Position numbers and translations under genes: made by a program. A stretch of DNA of 64,000 nucleotides, taken from NCBI GenBank assembly GCA_029959905.1, contig JASCNZ010000002.1, positions 1 through 64,000 on the forward strand, in the 5' to 3' direction. Source of the stretch: Microbacteriaceae bacterium PS02344. Its GTDB lineage: Bacteria > Actinomycetota > Actinomycetes > Actinomycetales > Microbacteriaceae. The notes beneath the pieces were generated by a model. The model made no database searches, was not told the DNA's origin, and was given only the letters and a program-made list of their open reading frames with translations. Below, one piece after another: positions 36,108 to 43,863 of this stretch; the first letter of the stretch is position 1, and each line of letters opens with the position of its first letter.

Positions 36108-36749
36108 TCAGGGGACGGCGATGGGCGCGGTCGGCGGAGTGCCGTGCTTGCGCACCTTGAGGACGCGGTAGCCCTTGCTCGTTGCGGCGCGGAAGACGCT
36201 GTAGCCGGGCTGGAACGTCGACCCGATCCATCGCTGCAGCGAATCGGCGCCGAGATTGCGCTGCACGACGAGCCAGGCGTCGCTGCGTTCGTCGAGACGG
36301 GGAAGCCAGGTCTCGAGCAGGTCGTGGAGCACGCTCTTCCCGACACGGATCGGCGGATTCGAGCGGATCGTGCGGAAGGAGAGCTCGGCGGGAACATCCT
36401 CGGGCAGCGACGCGTTGATATTGGTGAGGCCGAGGGATGCCGCGTTGCGGCGAACGAGGTCGAGAGCCCGCTCGTTCACGTCCACAGCCCACACGGTGGC
36501 ATGCGGAGCGGCGAGTGCCATCGAGAGGCTGATGGGCCCCCATCCGCTGCCGATGTCGAGAAGGTGGCCGCCCGGCGGGACCGGCGGAGTGTTCGCGAGA
36601 AGCACCGATGTCCCGGCGTCCAGGCGGTCGGGGCTGAAGACGCCACCGGCGGTGGTCAGCTCCAGCTCACGGCCGGCGAGCGTCACGCGGATCGTTCGCA
36701 GGTTCTCAGGACTGGCCGGGGTCGCCGTGAAGTAGTGATCGGACCCCAT
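36108..36749 (-). CDS. RsmC-like class I methyltransferase
   Basis: 213 aa. SAM motif I is LLDIGSGWG (63-71) and the catalytic NPPI is 131-134 (SNPPIRVGKSVLH), with the HYFTATPAS start and FSPDRLDAGTSVLL segment typical of RsmC/RlmG-like rRNA guanine N2 methyltransferases. It corresponds to the single catalytic domain, without the duplicated N-terminal domain of E. coli RsmC. The ATG is 6 nt after TACGCT; divergent from hflX. Confidence 0.88.
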   Translation of the reverse strand: MGSDHYFTATPASPENLRTIRVTLAGRELELTTAGGVFSPDRLDAGTSVLLANTPPVPPGGHLLDIGSGWGPISLSMALAAPHATVWAVDVNERALDLVRRNAASLGLTNINASLPEDVPAELSFRTIRSNPPIRVGKSVLHDLLETWLPRLDERSDAWLVVQRNLGADSLQRWIGSTFQPGYSVFRAATSKGYRVLKVRKHGTPPTAPIAVP

Positions 36750-36755
36750 ACGGTG

Positions 36756-36761
36756 AGCGTA
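36756..36761 (-). promoter_or_regulatory. -10 element of the rsmC-like gene, leaderless type
   Basis: TACGCT on the minus strand, 6 nt before the ATG at 36749. Confidence 0.5.
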
Positions 36762-36776
36762 CCGGAGAGCGCGGGC

Positions 36777-36782
36777 TAAGGT
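36777..36782 (+). promoter_or_regulatory. -10 element of hflX
   Basis: TAAGGT, 10 nt before the ATG at 36793; the mRNA would be leaderless or nearly so. Confidence 0.4.
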
Positions 36783-36792
36783 TAAGGCGCGT

Positions 36793-38322
36793 ATGACAGC
36801 AAGAGATCAGGGACGGATGACGGAAACCACCACTCAGCACGAAGACGGCGACGCACTGGATCGGGTGCTCGCGAACGCCGACAGTCGGTCGGAGGTCAGA
36901 GTCTTCGGGGCAGCACAGGCGCTGCAGGACCAGTCGACGGCGGCGCACACCGCGTCGGACGGGCAGCAGTGGGACCTGGAGGATAGGCATGCACTGCGAC
37001 GTGTCGGCGGCCTCTCCACCGAACTCGAAGACGTCACCGAGGTTGAGTACCGCCAGTTGCGCCTCGAGAACGTGGTGCTGGTGGGGGTGTACCCGCAGGG
37101 CGCGCAGGAGGAGGCGGAGAACTCTCTCCGCGAACTCGCGGCGCTCGCCGAGACCGCAGGCGCCGTCGTGCTCGACGGTGTGCTGCAGCGCCGCCCGCAT
37201 CCTGACGCTGCGACCTACCTCGGACGAGGCAAGGCGCAGGAACTGAAAGACATCGTCGCGGCCGTCGGTGCCGACACCGTGATCGCCGACACCGAGCTGG
37301 CCCCCAGCCAGCGCCGTGCCCTCGAGGACGTCGTCAAGGTCAAGGTCATCGACCGGACGACGGTCATCCTCGACATCTTCAGCCAGCACGCGAAGAGTCG
37401 CGAGGGCAAGGCTCAGGTCGAACTCGCCCAGCTCGAGTACCTCCTGCCGCGCCTGCGCGGGTGGGGCGAATCCATGAGCCGACAGGCCGGTGGCCAGGTC
37501 GGCGCCGGCGGGGCCGGCATGGGTTCGCGTGGTCCGGGTGAGACCAAGATCGAACTCGACCGTCGACGCATCCGCACCAAGATGGCGCTGCTGCGTCGTC
37601 AGATCCGTGACTTCGGGCCGGCGCGAGAAGCCAAACGCGCGGAGCGCAAGCGCAACACGATCCCCTCGGTCGCGATCGCCGGATACACCAACGCCGGCAA
37701 GTCGAGCCTGCTCAACGCACTGACCAGCGCCGGAGTGCTGGTCGAGAACGCGCTCTTCGCCACCCTGGACGCCACGGTGCGGCGGTCGGAGACGTCGGAT
37801 GGCCGTGTGTACACGCTGACAGACACGGTCGGCTTCGTGCGCAATCTGCCGCATCAGCTCGTCGAGGCCTTCCGTTCGACGCTCGAGGAGGTCGGTGAGG
37901 CCGACGTCGTGCTGCACGTCGTTGACGGCTCGCACCCCGATCCCGCCGGTCAGCTGCAGACGGTCCGCGATGTGATGGGCGATGTCGGCGTGCGCGACAT
38001 GCCGGAGATCGTCGTCTTCAACAAGGCCGATCTGCTCGACGATGACGAGCGGATGGTGCTGCGTGGGCTGCAGCCGAAGGCTCACTTCGTTTCTTCACGG
38101 TCGGGCGAGGGGATCGACGATCTTCGCGCCGCGATCGAGGAGGCCCTGCCGAAGCCGGCGGTCGAGGTGCACGCGGTCGTGCCGTATGACCGCGGAGACC
38201 TCGTCGCCGCTATCCACGAGACCGGCATGCTGCTCTCGGTCGAGCATCGCGAAGACGGTACCGCCGTGCATGCACGCGTGTCGGAGCGGCTCGCCGCCGA
38301 TCTCGCTCCCTTCTCCGGCTGA
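36793..38322 (+). CDS. hflX: Ribosome-associated GTPase HflX
   Basis: 509 aa. Residues about 85-280 form the HflX N-terminal nucleotide-binding and coiled-coil region (RPHPDAATYLGRGKAQEL, GPGETKIELDRRRI), followed by the G domain with G1 GYTNAGKS (297-304), G3 DTVGF and G4 NKAD. It splits or rescues stalled ribosomes, notably under heat or antibiotic stress. The N-terminal 80 residues are acidic and variable. ATG at 36817 is an alternative start; 36793 fits the nearby -10. Confidence 0.95.
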   Translation: MTARDQGRMTETTTQHEDGDALDRVLANADSRSEVRVFGAAQALQDQSTAAHTASDGQQWDLEDRHALRRVGGLSTELEDVTEVEYRQLRLENVVLVGVYPQGAQEEAENSLRELAALAETAGAVVLDGVLQRRPHPDAATYLGRGKAQELKDIVAAVGADTVIADTELAPSQRRALEDVVKVKVIDRTTVILDIFSQHAKSREGKAQVELAQLEYLLPRLRGWGESMSRQAGGQVGAGGAGMGSRGPGETKIELDRRRIRTKMALLRRQIRDFGPAREAKRAERKRNTIPSVAIAGYTNAGKSSLLNALTSAGVLVENALFATLDATVRRSETSDGRVYTLTDTVGFVRNLPHQLVEAFRSTLEEVGEADVVLHVVDGSHPDPAGQLQTVRDVMGDVGVRDMPEIVVFNKADLLDDDERMVLRGLQPKAHFVSSRSGEGIDDLRAAIEEALPKPAVEVHAVVPYDRGDLVAAIHETGMLLSVEHREDGTAVHARVSERLAADLAPFSG

Positions 38323-38352
38323 GCGGCCACGCGTTGGCCGACGGGATCGGCC

Positions 38353-38373
38353 GAACGCCCCGCGGGGGTGTTC
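38353..38373. terminator. Convergent terminator after hflX
   Basis: GAACGCCCC-GCG-GGGGTGTTC, a 9-bp stem with one G-U pair, between convergent genes and reaching the stop codon of the SIMPL gene. Confidence 0.6.
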
Positions 38374-39037
38374 AGCGCGCCAGGAACCGTCCCTCGACGG
38401 TGGCCGAGACGACGATCTCGTCGGGCTCGTACGCCATGCCCGGTGCGGTGTCGGTCGCGGCGAAGGCCGCCCCGCGCGCCTTCAAGACCGGTGCGGACGA
38501 CGCGCCCTGAGGGCCCGAGATGAGGCCGACGTCGGCGATCTCGACGGGGACGACGCTCTCGAGGCCGAGGGCTCCGGCGTAGGCCCCCGCGCGGGTGACG
38601 GCGACGCCGACAGCAGCCGCGGCGACCTCGCGTTCGATGCGGGCTCGGGTCTCGGCGCTCAGGTGCCAGTTCACCGCGCCGATCTCCACACCGTCCCACG
38701 CGGAGACGTCGGAGACCCAAAGCGAGAGCTCCGAGGCCTCGGAGAACGTCGCGGTGAAGTCGATGCCCGCGTAATACACCGGGGCGAGCCTCTTGCCCTC
38801 GTTGTTCCACGGGCGCTCGGCGCGGACCGAGAGCCGGGTGCTCGACCAGTCGTGGACCGTTCCGCTGGCCGCCCGGTCGGTGATGCTCTCACGAACGGGC
38901 TGCGCCAGGCGCAGCACCTGGTCGACCACGGCCGCGCGGTCGGGGCCATCTGATCGGACGCTGAGTCGAATGGTCGCGCGCTCGGGCGCGATGCGCGCCT
39001 CGTGCTCGCCGCGGACAGTGACGGTGACATCGCTCAT
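38372..39037 (-). CDS. SIMPL (DUF541) domain protein
   Basis: 221 aa. VTVTVRGEHEARIAPERATIRLSV at the start and the alternating beta/alpha pattern with YYAGIDFTATFS and GVAVTRAGAYAGALGLESV match the SIMPL/DUF541 family. No signal peptide or lipobox is present, so unlike many homologues it is cytoplasmic. Function unknown. The ATG is 6 nt after TAGAGT. Confidence 0.85.
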   Translation of the reverse strand: MSDVTVTVRGEHEARIAPERATIRLSVRSDGPDRAAVVDQVLRLAQPVRESITDRAASGTVHDWSSTRLSVRAERPWNNEGKRLAPVYYAGIDFTATFSEASELSLWVSDVSAWDGVEIGAVNWHLSAETRARIEREVAAAAVGVAVTRAGAYAGALGLESVVPVEIADVGLISGPQGASSAPVLKARGAAFAATDTAPGMAYEPDEIVVSATVEGRFLAR

Positions 39038-39043
39038 GCCGCG

Positions 39044-39049
39044 ACTCTA
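39044..39049 (-). promoter_or_regulatory. -10 element of the SIMPL gene, leaderless type
   Basis: TAGAGT on the minus strand, 6 nt before the ATG at 39037. Confidence 0.55.
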
Positions 39050-39093
39050 CGCCCGTCGCCTGGCTGCGCCCGGGGAACCCCGGCCGGACGGGA

Positions 39094-39123
39094 ATGACAC
39101 CGGCGTCGAGATCGTTGTATCCT
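39094..39123 (+). promoter_or_regulatory. Putative ssrA promoter
   Basis: ATGACA (39094-39099) and TATCCT (39118-39123), 18-bp spacer. A start near 39130 would leave a precursor of about 70 nt to be removed by RNase P. Confidence 0.45.
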
Positions 39124-39197
39124 GTGAAGCCGGGTGCGGAGCATCCGGTTGTGAAAACTCCACAGAGCGACAGCGGCTCCTTCGAGAGAAGGACCAC

Positions 39198-39567
39198 GGG
39201 GCTGATCGGTTTCGACAGCGCCTGTGAATCCACGAGAAGCGGGCCGAGGATGCAGAGTTATCTCGTTAACGCTCTCTGCAAAACAATAGTTGCCGAAACC
39301 AAGCGCAACGACTTCGCCCTCGCTGCCTAAGCGAGCCCGATAGTCCGTCAGACCGTATGTGATTCCGATACGGATCCTGGCGTCATCTAGGAATCTTGCT
39401 GCGTGACGGCGTCTGGACGTCACGTGGGACTCTTCCCAGGCTGGGCTCGTCGACTTGGGTGTCTGTGACAAAGGTCGGAGCCGAGCAGAACGCTTCCACA
39501 GACTGCGCCCGGAGAAGGCGTGGAGACTCAGCGTTGGACGGGGGTTCGATTCCCCCCAGCTCCACCA
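39198..39567 (+). ncRNA. ssrA: Transfer-messenger RNA
   Basis: 370 nt, one-piece. The 5' GGGGCTG pairs with CAGCTCC before the encoded CCA to form the acceptor stem; the T-arm GGTTCGATTCC is near the 3' end. The resume codon is GCC at 39292, preceded by ATAGTT, and the tag frame runs to TAA at 39328-39330. The tag reads AETKRNDFALAA. It rescues stalled ribosomes with SmpB (not in the window). Confidence 0.95.
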
Positions 39568-39584
39568 AGTCGCTGTCGCAGACG

Positions 39585-39626
39585 AAGAGGCTCGCCGTCC
39601 CACCACCGTGGGGAGGCGAGCCTCTT
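39585..39626 (+). terminator. ssrA terminator
   Basis: Twelve-base perfect arms AAGAGGCTCGCC and GGCGAGCCTCTT, with a smaller CCCAC/GTGGG hairpin in the loop, 18 nt after the tmRNA 3' end. Confidence 0.75.
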
Positions 39627-39683
39627 CGCGTTCTCGCGTTCCGGTCCGCGACCTGGCGCGAGGAGACAACCGATCCGCTGGCT

Positions 39684-40418
39684 TCAGGCGGTCTCCGCGG
39701 CGGCCGACCGGATCACGTCGGCCAGGTCACGGGGTCGGCTCCACATGGGCCAGTGCCCCGTCGGCAAGTCGATGATGTCGAGGTCGGTGAGCGTGGCCAC
39801 CTCGGCGAACATCGGGAGACCGTCCCGCACCAGCTCCCGCACCTGCACGGCCGAGATCGAGCAGCACACCAAGGTCGTCGGGACGCTCTGACGTGCGTCG
39901 TTCGAGAGAGCGACAGCCTGACGGAGTACCGGGCCGGGCTCTGGCACGGCACGCTCTCGGAACCGGGCGAGCACGTCGGCGGTCAGACCCTCGAGGCTCG
40001 CCTGGCGACCGAGGTCGTCGAACGGCGGCAGAGGGAGCTCCTCGACGTCGACCGACAGCTCCGGAGCGAACGCGCTGCCGTCGGCCACCGGGCCCGAATC
40101 GACCCAGATCACCCGGGCGACGAGTTCGGGGTACCGGTCGACGAAGAGGGTCGCGGGGGCATTGGCGCCGCTGTGGGCGACGAGGATCGCCGGCTCGTCG
40201 CCGTGCGAGGCGATGACGTCTCGAATCGCGCGCGCCTGGTCGTCGAGAGTTCTCGTGGTGCGGTCGGCGTCGTCGGCGTCGAGGCCCGGAAGGGTCATCG
40301 CCACCGCTCGGGCGCCGTCGGTCCGAAGGTGAGGGAGGACCTCGTCCCACGCCCACGCGCCGAGCCAGTGCCCGGCGATGAGGAGGATGGTCGGTCTGTT
40401 CGTGGTGCTGGTGGTCAT
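39684..40418 (-). CDS. Alpha/beta hydrolase
   Basis: 244 aa. ILLIAGHWLGAWAWDEVLPHL gives the oxyanion-hole HW segment, and VAHSGANAPA holds the nucleophile serine in an AHSGA elbow rather than the canonical GxSxG; TGHWPMWSRP contains the catalytic His. No signal peptide. Such EstP/salicylate-esterase-like proteins act on small esters or amides. AAGGTGGAGAC precedes the ATG. It is divergent from a WYL regulator that probably controls it. Confidence 0.85.
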   Translation of the reverse strand: MTTSTTNRPTILLIAGHWLGAWAWDEVLPHLRTDGARAVAMTLPGLDADDADRTTRTLDDQARAIRDVIASHGDEPAILVAHSGANAPATLFVDRYPELVARVIWVDSGPVADGSAFAPELSVDVEELPLPPFDDLGRQASLEGLTADVLARFRERAVPEPGPVLRQAVALSNDARQSVPTTLVCCSISAVQVRELVRDGLPMFAEVATLTDLDIIDLPTGHWPMWSRPRDLADVIRSAAAETA

Positions 40419-40467
40419 GTCTCCACCTTCTCAGCGCTCCCGGACAGGGGTGTGTCACTATTTCTGT

Positions 40468-40481
40468 CATGAATATTCATG
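40468..40481. promoter_or_regulatory. Perfect 14-bp palindrome between hydrolase and WYL regulator
   Basis: CATGAATATTCATG is a perfect palindrome, AT-rich in a GC-rich genome, immediately before the WYL regulator start and within the divergent promoter region. It is a good candidate operator for the regulator. Confidence 0.55.
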
Positions 40482-40491
40482 GGTGCGCGCA

Positions 40492-41190
40492 GTGAGGCGA
40501 GCGGAGCGTCTGCACGCTCTGACCGAGACGCTGCGGCGCGGCGGGACGCGGGGGGTGTCCGCCGAGCGCCTGGCGCGCGAGTTCGAGGTGTCCGTCAGAA
40601 CGGTCAAACGCGACCTCGATGCACTCGAGAGCAGCGGCGCGCCGATCTGGTCCCGACCGGGACCCGGGGGAGGGTACGGCCTCGCGGAGGGTGGTGCTTT
40701 GCCGCCCATCACTCTCTCGCCGTCGCAGGCCGTGGCGCTCATGGCCGCCGTGTCCGCCGCGCACGACGCGCCCTACGCAGACCTGGCGGCGGCCGGGGTG
40801 CGGAAGATCCTGGCGGTCATCGACCCGCGAACCCGCGAGAAGGCGGATGCGTTGGCTGATCGTGTCTGGGTCGATGCGCCGCCCGTCCCCTCGCGAGCCG
40901 TCAGGTCGGCGATCGAGGAGGGGATGGCCGAGCAACGGGTTCTGCGCATCCGGTACTCCGCGCGCGACGGGGTCATGACGACGCGCGACGTGGAGCCGGT
41001 GCTGTTCGCATCGACGGGTGGTCGGTGGTACCTGGTCGCGTGGTGCCGGCTGCGCGACGGGATGCGGTGGTTCGCTGTTTCGTCTATCGAACGGGCCAGT
41101 GTGACCCGCGCGTCGTGCACCGGGCATACCGTCGACGAGGTGGGCGAGCCCCCGGCGAACGCGAGGGCCGTGGGTGGCGGCATGGACTGA
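40492..41190 (+). CDS. WYL-domain HTH transcriptional regulator
   Basis: 232 aa from GTG (another GTG at 40483 is possible). The winged helix (about 1-60, SAERLAREFEVSVRTVKRDLDALESSGAP) is DeoR/HTH_11-like and the WYL domain follows (RWYLVAWCRLRDGMRWFAVSSIE). No WCX C-terminal extension is obvious. WYL proteins sense nucleotides or other ligands. Likely represses the divergent hydrolase via the palindrome. Confidence 0.88.
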   Translation: MRRAERLHALTETLRRGGTRGVSAERLAREFEVSVRTVKRDLDALESSGAPIWSRPGPGGGYGLAEGGALPPITLSPSQAVALMAAVSAAHDAPYADLAAAGVRKILAVIDPRTREKADALADRVWVDAPPVPSRAVRSAIEEGMAEQRVLRIRYSARDGVMTTRDVEPVLFASTGGRWYLVAWCRLRDGMRWFAVSSIERASVTRASCTGHTVDEVGEPPANARAVGGGMD

Positions 41191-41258
41191 CGGTCGCCGA
41201 GGCTGTGCGGTCGGTTTCCGCGATGGGGCGCGATTCGCGGCGTTTCGACGCGGAGACA

Positions 41259-41264
41259 TAGTCT
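41259..41264 (+). promoter_or_regulatory. -10 element of the 97-aa protein gene, leaderless type
   Basis: TAGTCT, 6 nt before the ATG at 41271. Confidence 0.5.
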
Positions 41265-41270
41265 TCTCCC

Positions 41271-41564
41271 ATGGGAAAGCTCGAGTACAACAGCTCTCGT
41301 CCGCCGATCGAGGTCGACGACGAGACGCTCGTGCACGTCAAGATCGTGATGGGGACGAAGCTGCGACGTCAGGAGAGCTTCATGATGACCTGGACGGCGG
41401 ACTCTCCGAACCGTCGTCGGATGACCGCATGGATGCATCCGAGCATCCCCCTGATCATCGAGTTCGACTCCGACCCCGTGCCCGCCGTCGATCCGCGGCG
41501 CGTTGAACGCATGATGGGATCGCTGAACGCCCGCGGCGAGCTGATCCTCGACGACTTGCGCTGA
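41271..41564 (+). CDS. Conserved small actinobacterial protein (DUF7882-like)
   Basis: 97 aa, MGKLEYNSSRPPIEVDDETLVHVKIVMGTKLRRQESFMMTW at the start. The sequence looks beta-rich, acidic at the end, and has the style of the short Microbacteriaceae proteins sometimes mislabelled DNA ligase. No catalytic motif is visible. Function unknown. The next gene is convergent. Confidence 0.75.
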   Translation: MGKLEYNSSRPPIEVDDETLVHVKIVMGTKLRRQESFMMTWTADSPNRRRMTAWMHPSIPLIIEFDSDPVPAVDPRRVERMMGSLNARGELILDDLR

Positions 41565-41589
41565 GACGCAGCGCGGAATCTGCGCGGCA

Positions 41590-41913
41590 TCACCCCGCCC
41601 CCGTCGGGGAGAGGGTGACGGCATTGCCCCATACCCAGCAACGGAATACCTCCTCACCCGCCCGGAACTCGATACCCGCGGCGAGGGGCGTCGACCGCAG
41701 CAGTCGCGCGTCGACGCGCACGGCCTCGGGGCCGAAGCGCACCCACGCCGAGACGGCCTTCGGTCGCGGGTACACCGTGAGGGGCTGCTCGCGGAGATCG
41801 ATCTCCCGCTCTGTGAGCGACTGCAGAGGTCCGCGCCGAGCCGCCGTGAGGATGGCATCGTGCTGCGATCTCATGTCGCGGTAGGCGGAGAGCGTCGCCC
41901 CAGGGTTACCCAT
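41590..41913 (-). CDS. Conserved hypothetical protein
   Basis: 107 aa from the ATG with AGGAAGAG about 9 nt upstream; the frame stays open to 42066 but that part overlaps a terminator. Pattern: an N-terminal helix (AYRDMRSQHDAILTAA) then a beta-rich domain with AVSAWVRFGPEAVRVDARL and VFRCWVWGNAVTLSP. No family recognised. Confidence 0.65.
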   Translation of the reverse strand: MGNPGATLSAYRDMRSQHDAILTAARRGPLQSLTEREIDLREQPLTVYPRPKAVSAWVRFGPEAVRVDARLLRSTPLAAGIEFRAGEEVFRCWVWGNAVTLSPTGAG

Positions 41914-41982
41914 CGCCGGCTCTTCCTTTCTCCGGCCGAGGAGAACGACTGTAGGCGGGACCTCCGACACCCCTGAACGCGA

Positions 41983-42018
41983 CGAGACCCCGGGGTCTCG
42001 AGGAGTCCCGGGGTCTCG
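41983..42018. terminator. Strong hairpin terminator
   Basis: CGAGACCCCGGG (41983-41994) pairs with CCCGGGGTCTCG (42007-42018). The left arm is also internally palindromic. It follows the small acidic-protein gene at 42038 on the minus strand. Confidence 0.6.
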
Positions 42019-42037
42019 CCGTGGCAGAACGAGCGGC

Positions 42038-42193
42038 TCAGGCGTCGGCAGAGGCGCCGTCGTCATCCCCGCGGTTCGTCGGCGGTACGGCGGGCGGCTC
42101 GCCCTTGCCGTCCTCCGCGCCGAGGTTGTCGTTCTCCTCGGGGCCGGGGGACGGCTCCGTGCTGATGTCGATACGGTCCTTGTCGCTGGTCAT
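42038..42193 (-). CDS. Small acidic protein
   Basis: 51 aa, MTSDKDRIDISTEPSPGPEENDN and ending GDDDGASADA. Strongly acidic and probably disordered. AGAGGAG lies 6 nt before the ATG. It is the last of three co-directional genes after the MFS transporter. Function unknown. Confidence 0.6.
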   Translation of the reverse strand: MTSDKDRIDISTEPSPGPEENDNLGAEDGKGEPPAVPPTNRGDDDGASADA

Positions 42194-42269
42194 GGGAGGC
42201 TCCTCTCGTCGACGTAGAAGCCCACCCTGCCGCACACGACGGGGCGGACGCACGGCCTTGACAACGAGC

Positions 42270-42458
42270 TCACTCGAAGGCGCCACCATCGAGGGGCACG
42301 GTCGGCTCTTCCGGGTTGGGGGCGAGGGGTTCGTTCGGTGTCGGCGCCAGGGGCTCCTCCGGGTGGGGGAACGACGGCTCTTGCGGCTCCGGCGCGAGCG
42401 GCTCCGGACGGATGGGCTGTTCTCCGGGGGAGAGTGGGGTGGAGGACTCGGGGATCAT
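42270..42458 (-). CDS. Small proline-rich protein with PEEP/NEPLAP repeats
   Basis: 62 aa. The middle consists of degenerate repeats EPLAPEPQEP, PEEPLAPTP, NEPLAPNP, PEEPTVP. AAGGAG is 6 nt before the ATG, and the start overlaps the end of the MFS gene by 4 nt, so it is translationally coupled. Probably extended and disordered; function unknown. Confidence 0.65.
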   Translation of the reverse strand: MIPESSTPLSPGEQPIRPEPLAPEPQEPSFPHPEEPLAPTPNEPLAPNPEEPTVPLDGGAFE

Positions 42459-43786
42459 GGGATGCTCCTTCCGCGGCGGTCGTGCCGCCTCTGCAGTCGA
42501 TCACGTCGGCTGACGTCTGTCACGCCCTTGCGTGGCGGCGGAGCGTGTGCTGCCCGTTCGTCGAGGGGCGCGATCACGAGGGCGAGGATGGTCGTCGATG
42601 CGGCGCCGAGAAGGGCGACGGGGAGCCCGGCGACGTCGCCGAGCGCTCCCCAGAGTGGGGAGGACGCCGCTTGGCCGACCGCGAGCAGGAGGAACGCCGA
42701 GCCGACACCGCGGGCGGGGTCGTCGGGGTGGATCCGCGTGCCGGCGATCAGGAGTACACCGGTGGCGGCGATGTACACGGCCCCGAACACCCCGGCTGCC
42801 GCGATGGCCGGAACGGCGAGGTGCGGGAGCGACGCGATGACAGCCGTGCCGATCGCCATGAGTGCCAGGAACACTCGCCAGGCGGTGTTCACGCCGAGCC
42901 GTCGGATGACGTCGCCCGAGGCAGCGCCCAGTAACCCGCAGGCTCCGAGCGCGATCCATGCGGTGGTCGCGAGCGGGCGCCCGAGCGATACGGCCAGAGC
43001 ATCCTGACCGAATGTCCAGACGGCTCCGCTGCCGGCGCCGAGCAGGAGCGCGGCGAGCGGGAGTCGCACGGCGCCCGTCCGCGCTCCACGCGTGATGCCG
43101 CGGGACTCGCCGGACGTGGTGGGCTCGGTACCGGTCTTCGTCGACGCGGCACGCGTCGCAGAGGGCGCAGTGCGCGCTGCGGAGGACATCGTGCGCGTTC
43201 TGATGGGTGTGGGACGCCCCGCCGGCACGGCGACCGCCGCCCATAGTGTCGTCGCCGCGGCCAGGCCGGCGAAGACGAACCATGCGACGCGCCACTGATC
43301 CAGGAGCAGGAGCGCGACCGGTCCGGCGACGAGGACGCCGAGTCCGGTACCGGCGTTGATGACGCTCTGCACGCGATCCCGCCGCTCCGGAGTGACGCCG
43401 TTCGCCACGGCGTCCGCGAGGGCGGGGGACGCGACGCCCGTGCTGGCGCCTCCGATCGCCGCGCCGAAGCCGAGCGCCACCGCATCCGCCGACAGGCCCA
43501 CGGTGATGGTTCCCGCCGTGGCGAGGAGGCCCGCCGCGACCGCCACGCTCCGGGCGCCCCAGCGCGGAGTGCCGTACGTGGCGGTGGCGACGCCGGCGCA
43601 GTACGCGGCGTATGCCAGAGAGGCGATGAGGCCGATCGCCGCGGCGTCGAGGCCGAACGACGTGCGGAACGCAGGAGTGAAGAGCCCGAAGGCGAAGCGC
43701 GCGAGTCCGTAGCAGACGGCGATCAACGACAGGCCCGCAGCAGCGAGTCGCCACGGTGCCGCCGCGCGGGCGGAAGTGTCTGTCAT
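42455..43786 (-). CDS. MFS transporter, YbfB/YjiJ-like
   Basis: 443 aa with about twelve membrane helices split by a polar loop (about 195-235) rich in Ser, Thr and Arg. YGLARFAFGLFTPAFRTSFGLD near the N-terminus and GGASTGVASPALADAVANGV resemble the YbfB family of major-facilitator exporters. Divergent from a TetR regulator, with two operator copies between them, so it is probably an inducible efflux pump. Confidence 0.88.
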   Translation of the reverse strand: MTDTSARAAAPWRLAAAGLSLIAVCYGLARFAFGLFTPAFRTSFGLDAAAIGLIASLAYAAYCAGVATATYGTPRWGARSVAVAAGLLATAGTITVGLSADAVALGFGAAIGGASTGVASPALADAVANGVTPERRDRVQSVINAGTGLGVLVAGPVALLLLDQWRVAWFVFAGLAAATTLWAAVAVPAGRPTPIRTRTMSSAARTAPSATRAASTKTGTEPTTSGESRGITRGARTGAVRLPLAALLLGAGSGAVWTFGQDALAVSLGRPLATTAWIALGACGLLGAASGDVIRRLGVNTAWRVFLALMAIGTAVIASLPHLAVPAIAAAGVFGAVYIAATGVLLIAGTRIHPDDPARGVGSAFLLLAVGQAASSPLWGALGDVAGLPVALLGAASTTILALVIAPLDERAAHAPPPRKGVTDVSRRDRLQRRHDRRGRSIP

Positions 43787-43799
43787 GGCCGCCTTTCTT

Positions 43800-43819
43800 A
43801 CTTCACCGATCAGTGAAGT
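43800..43819. promoter_or_regulatory. TetR operator copy 1
   Basis: ACTTCAC-CGATCA-GTGAAGT, perfect 7-base arms; lies just upstream of the MFS start on the minus strand. Confidence 0.75.
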
Positions 43820-43829
43820 ATAGGCGGCA

Positions 43830-43849
43830 GGTACACTGATCGGTGAAGT
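43830..43849. promoter_or_regulatory. TetR operator copy 2
   Basis: GGTACAC-TGATCG-GTGAAGT, sharing the right half with copy 1 and centred 30 bp from it. It overlaps TACACT (43832-43837), the probable -10 of the TetR gene. Confidence 0.7.
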
Positions 43850-43863
43850 TGGGAGAGAAATCC

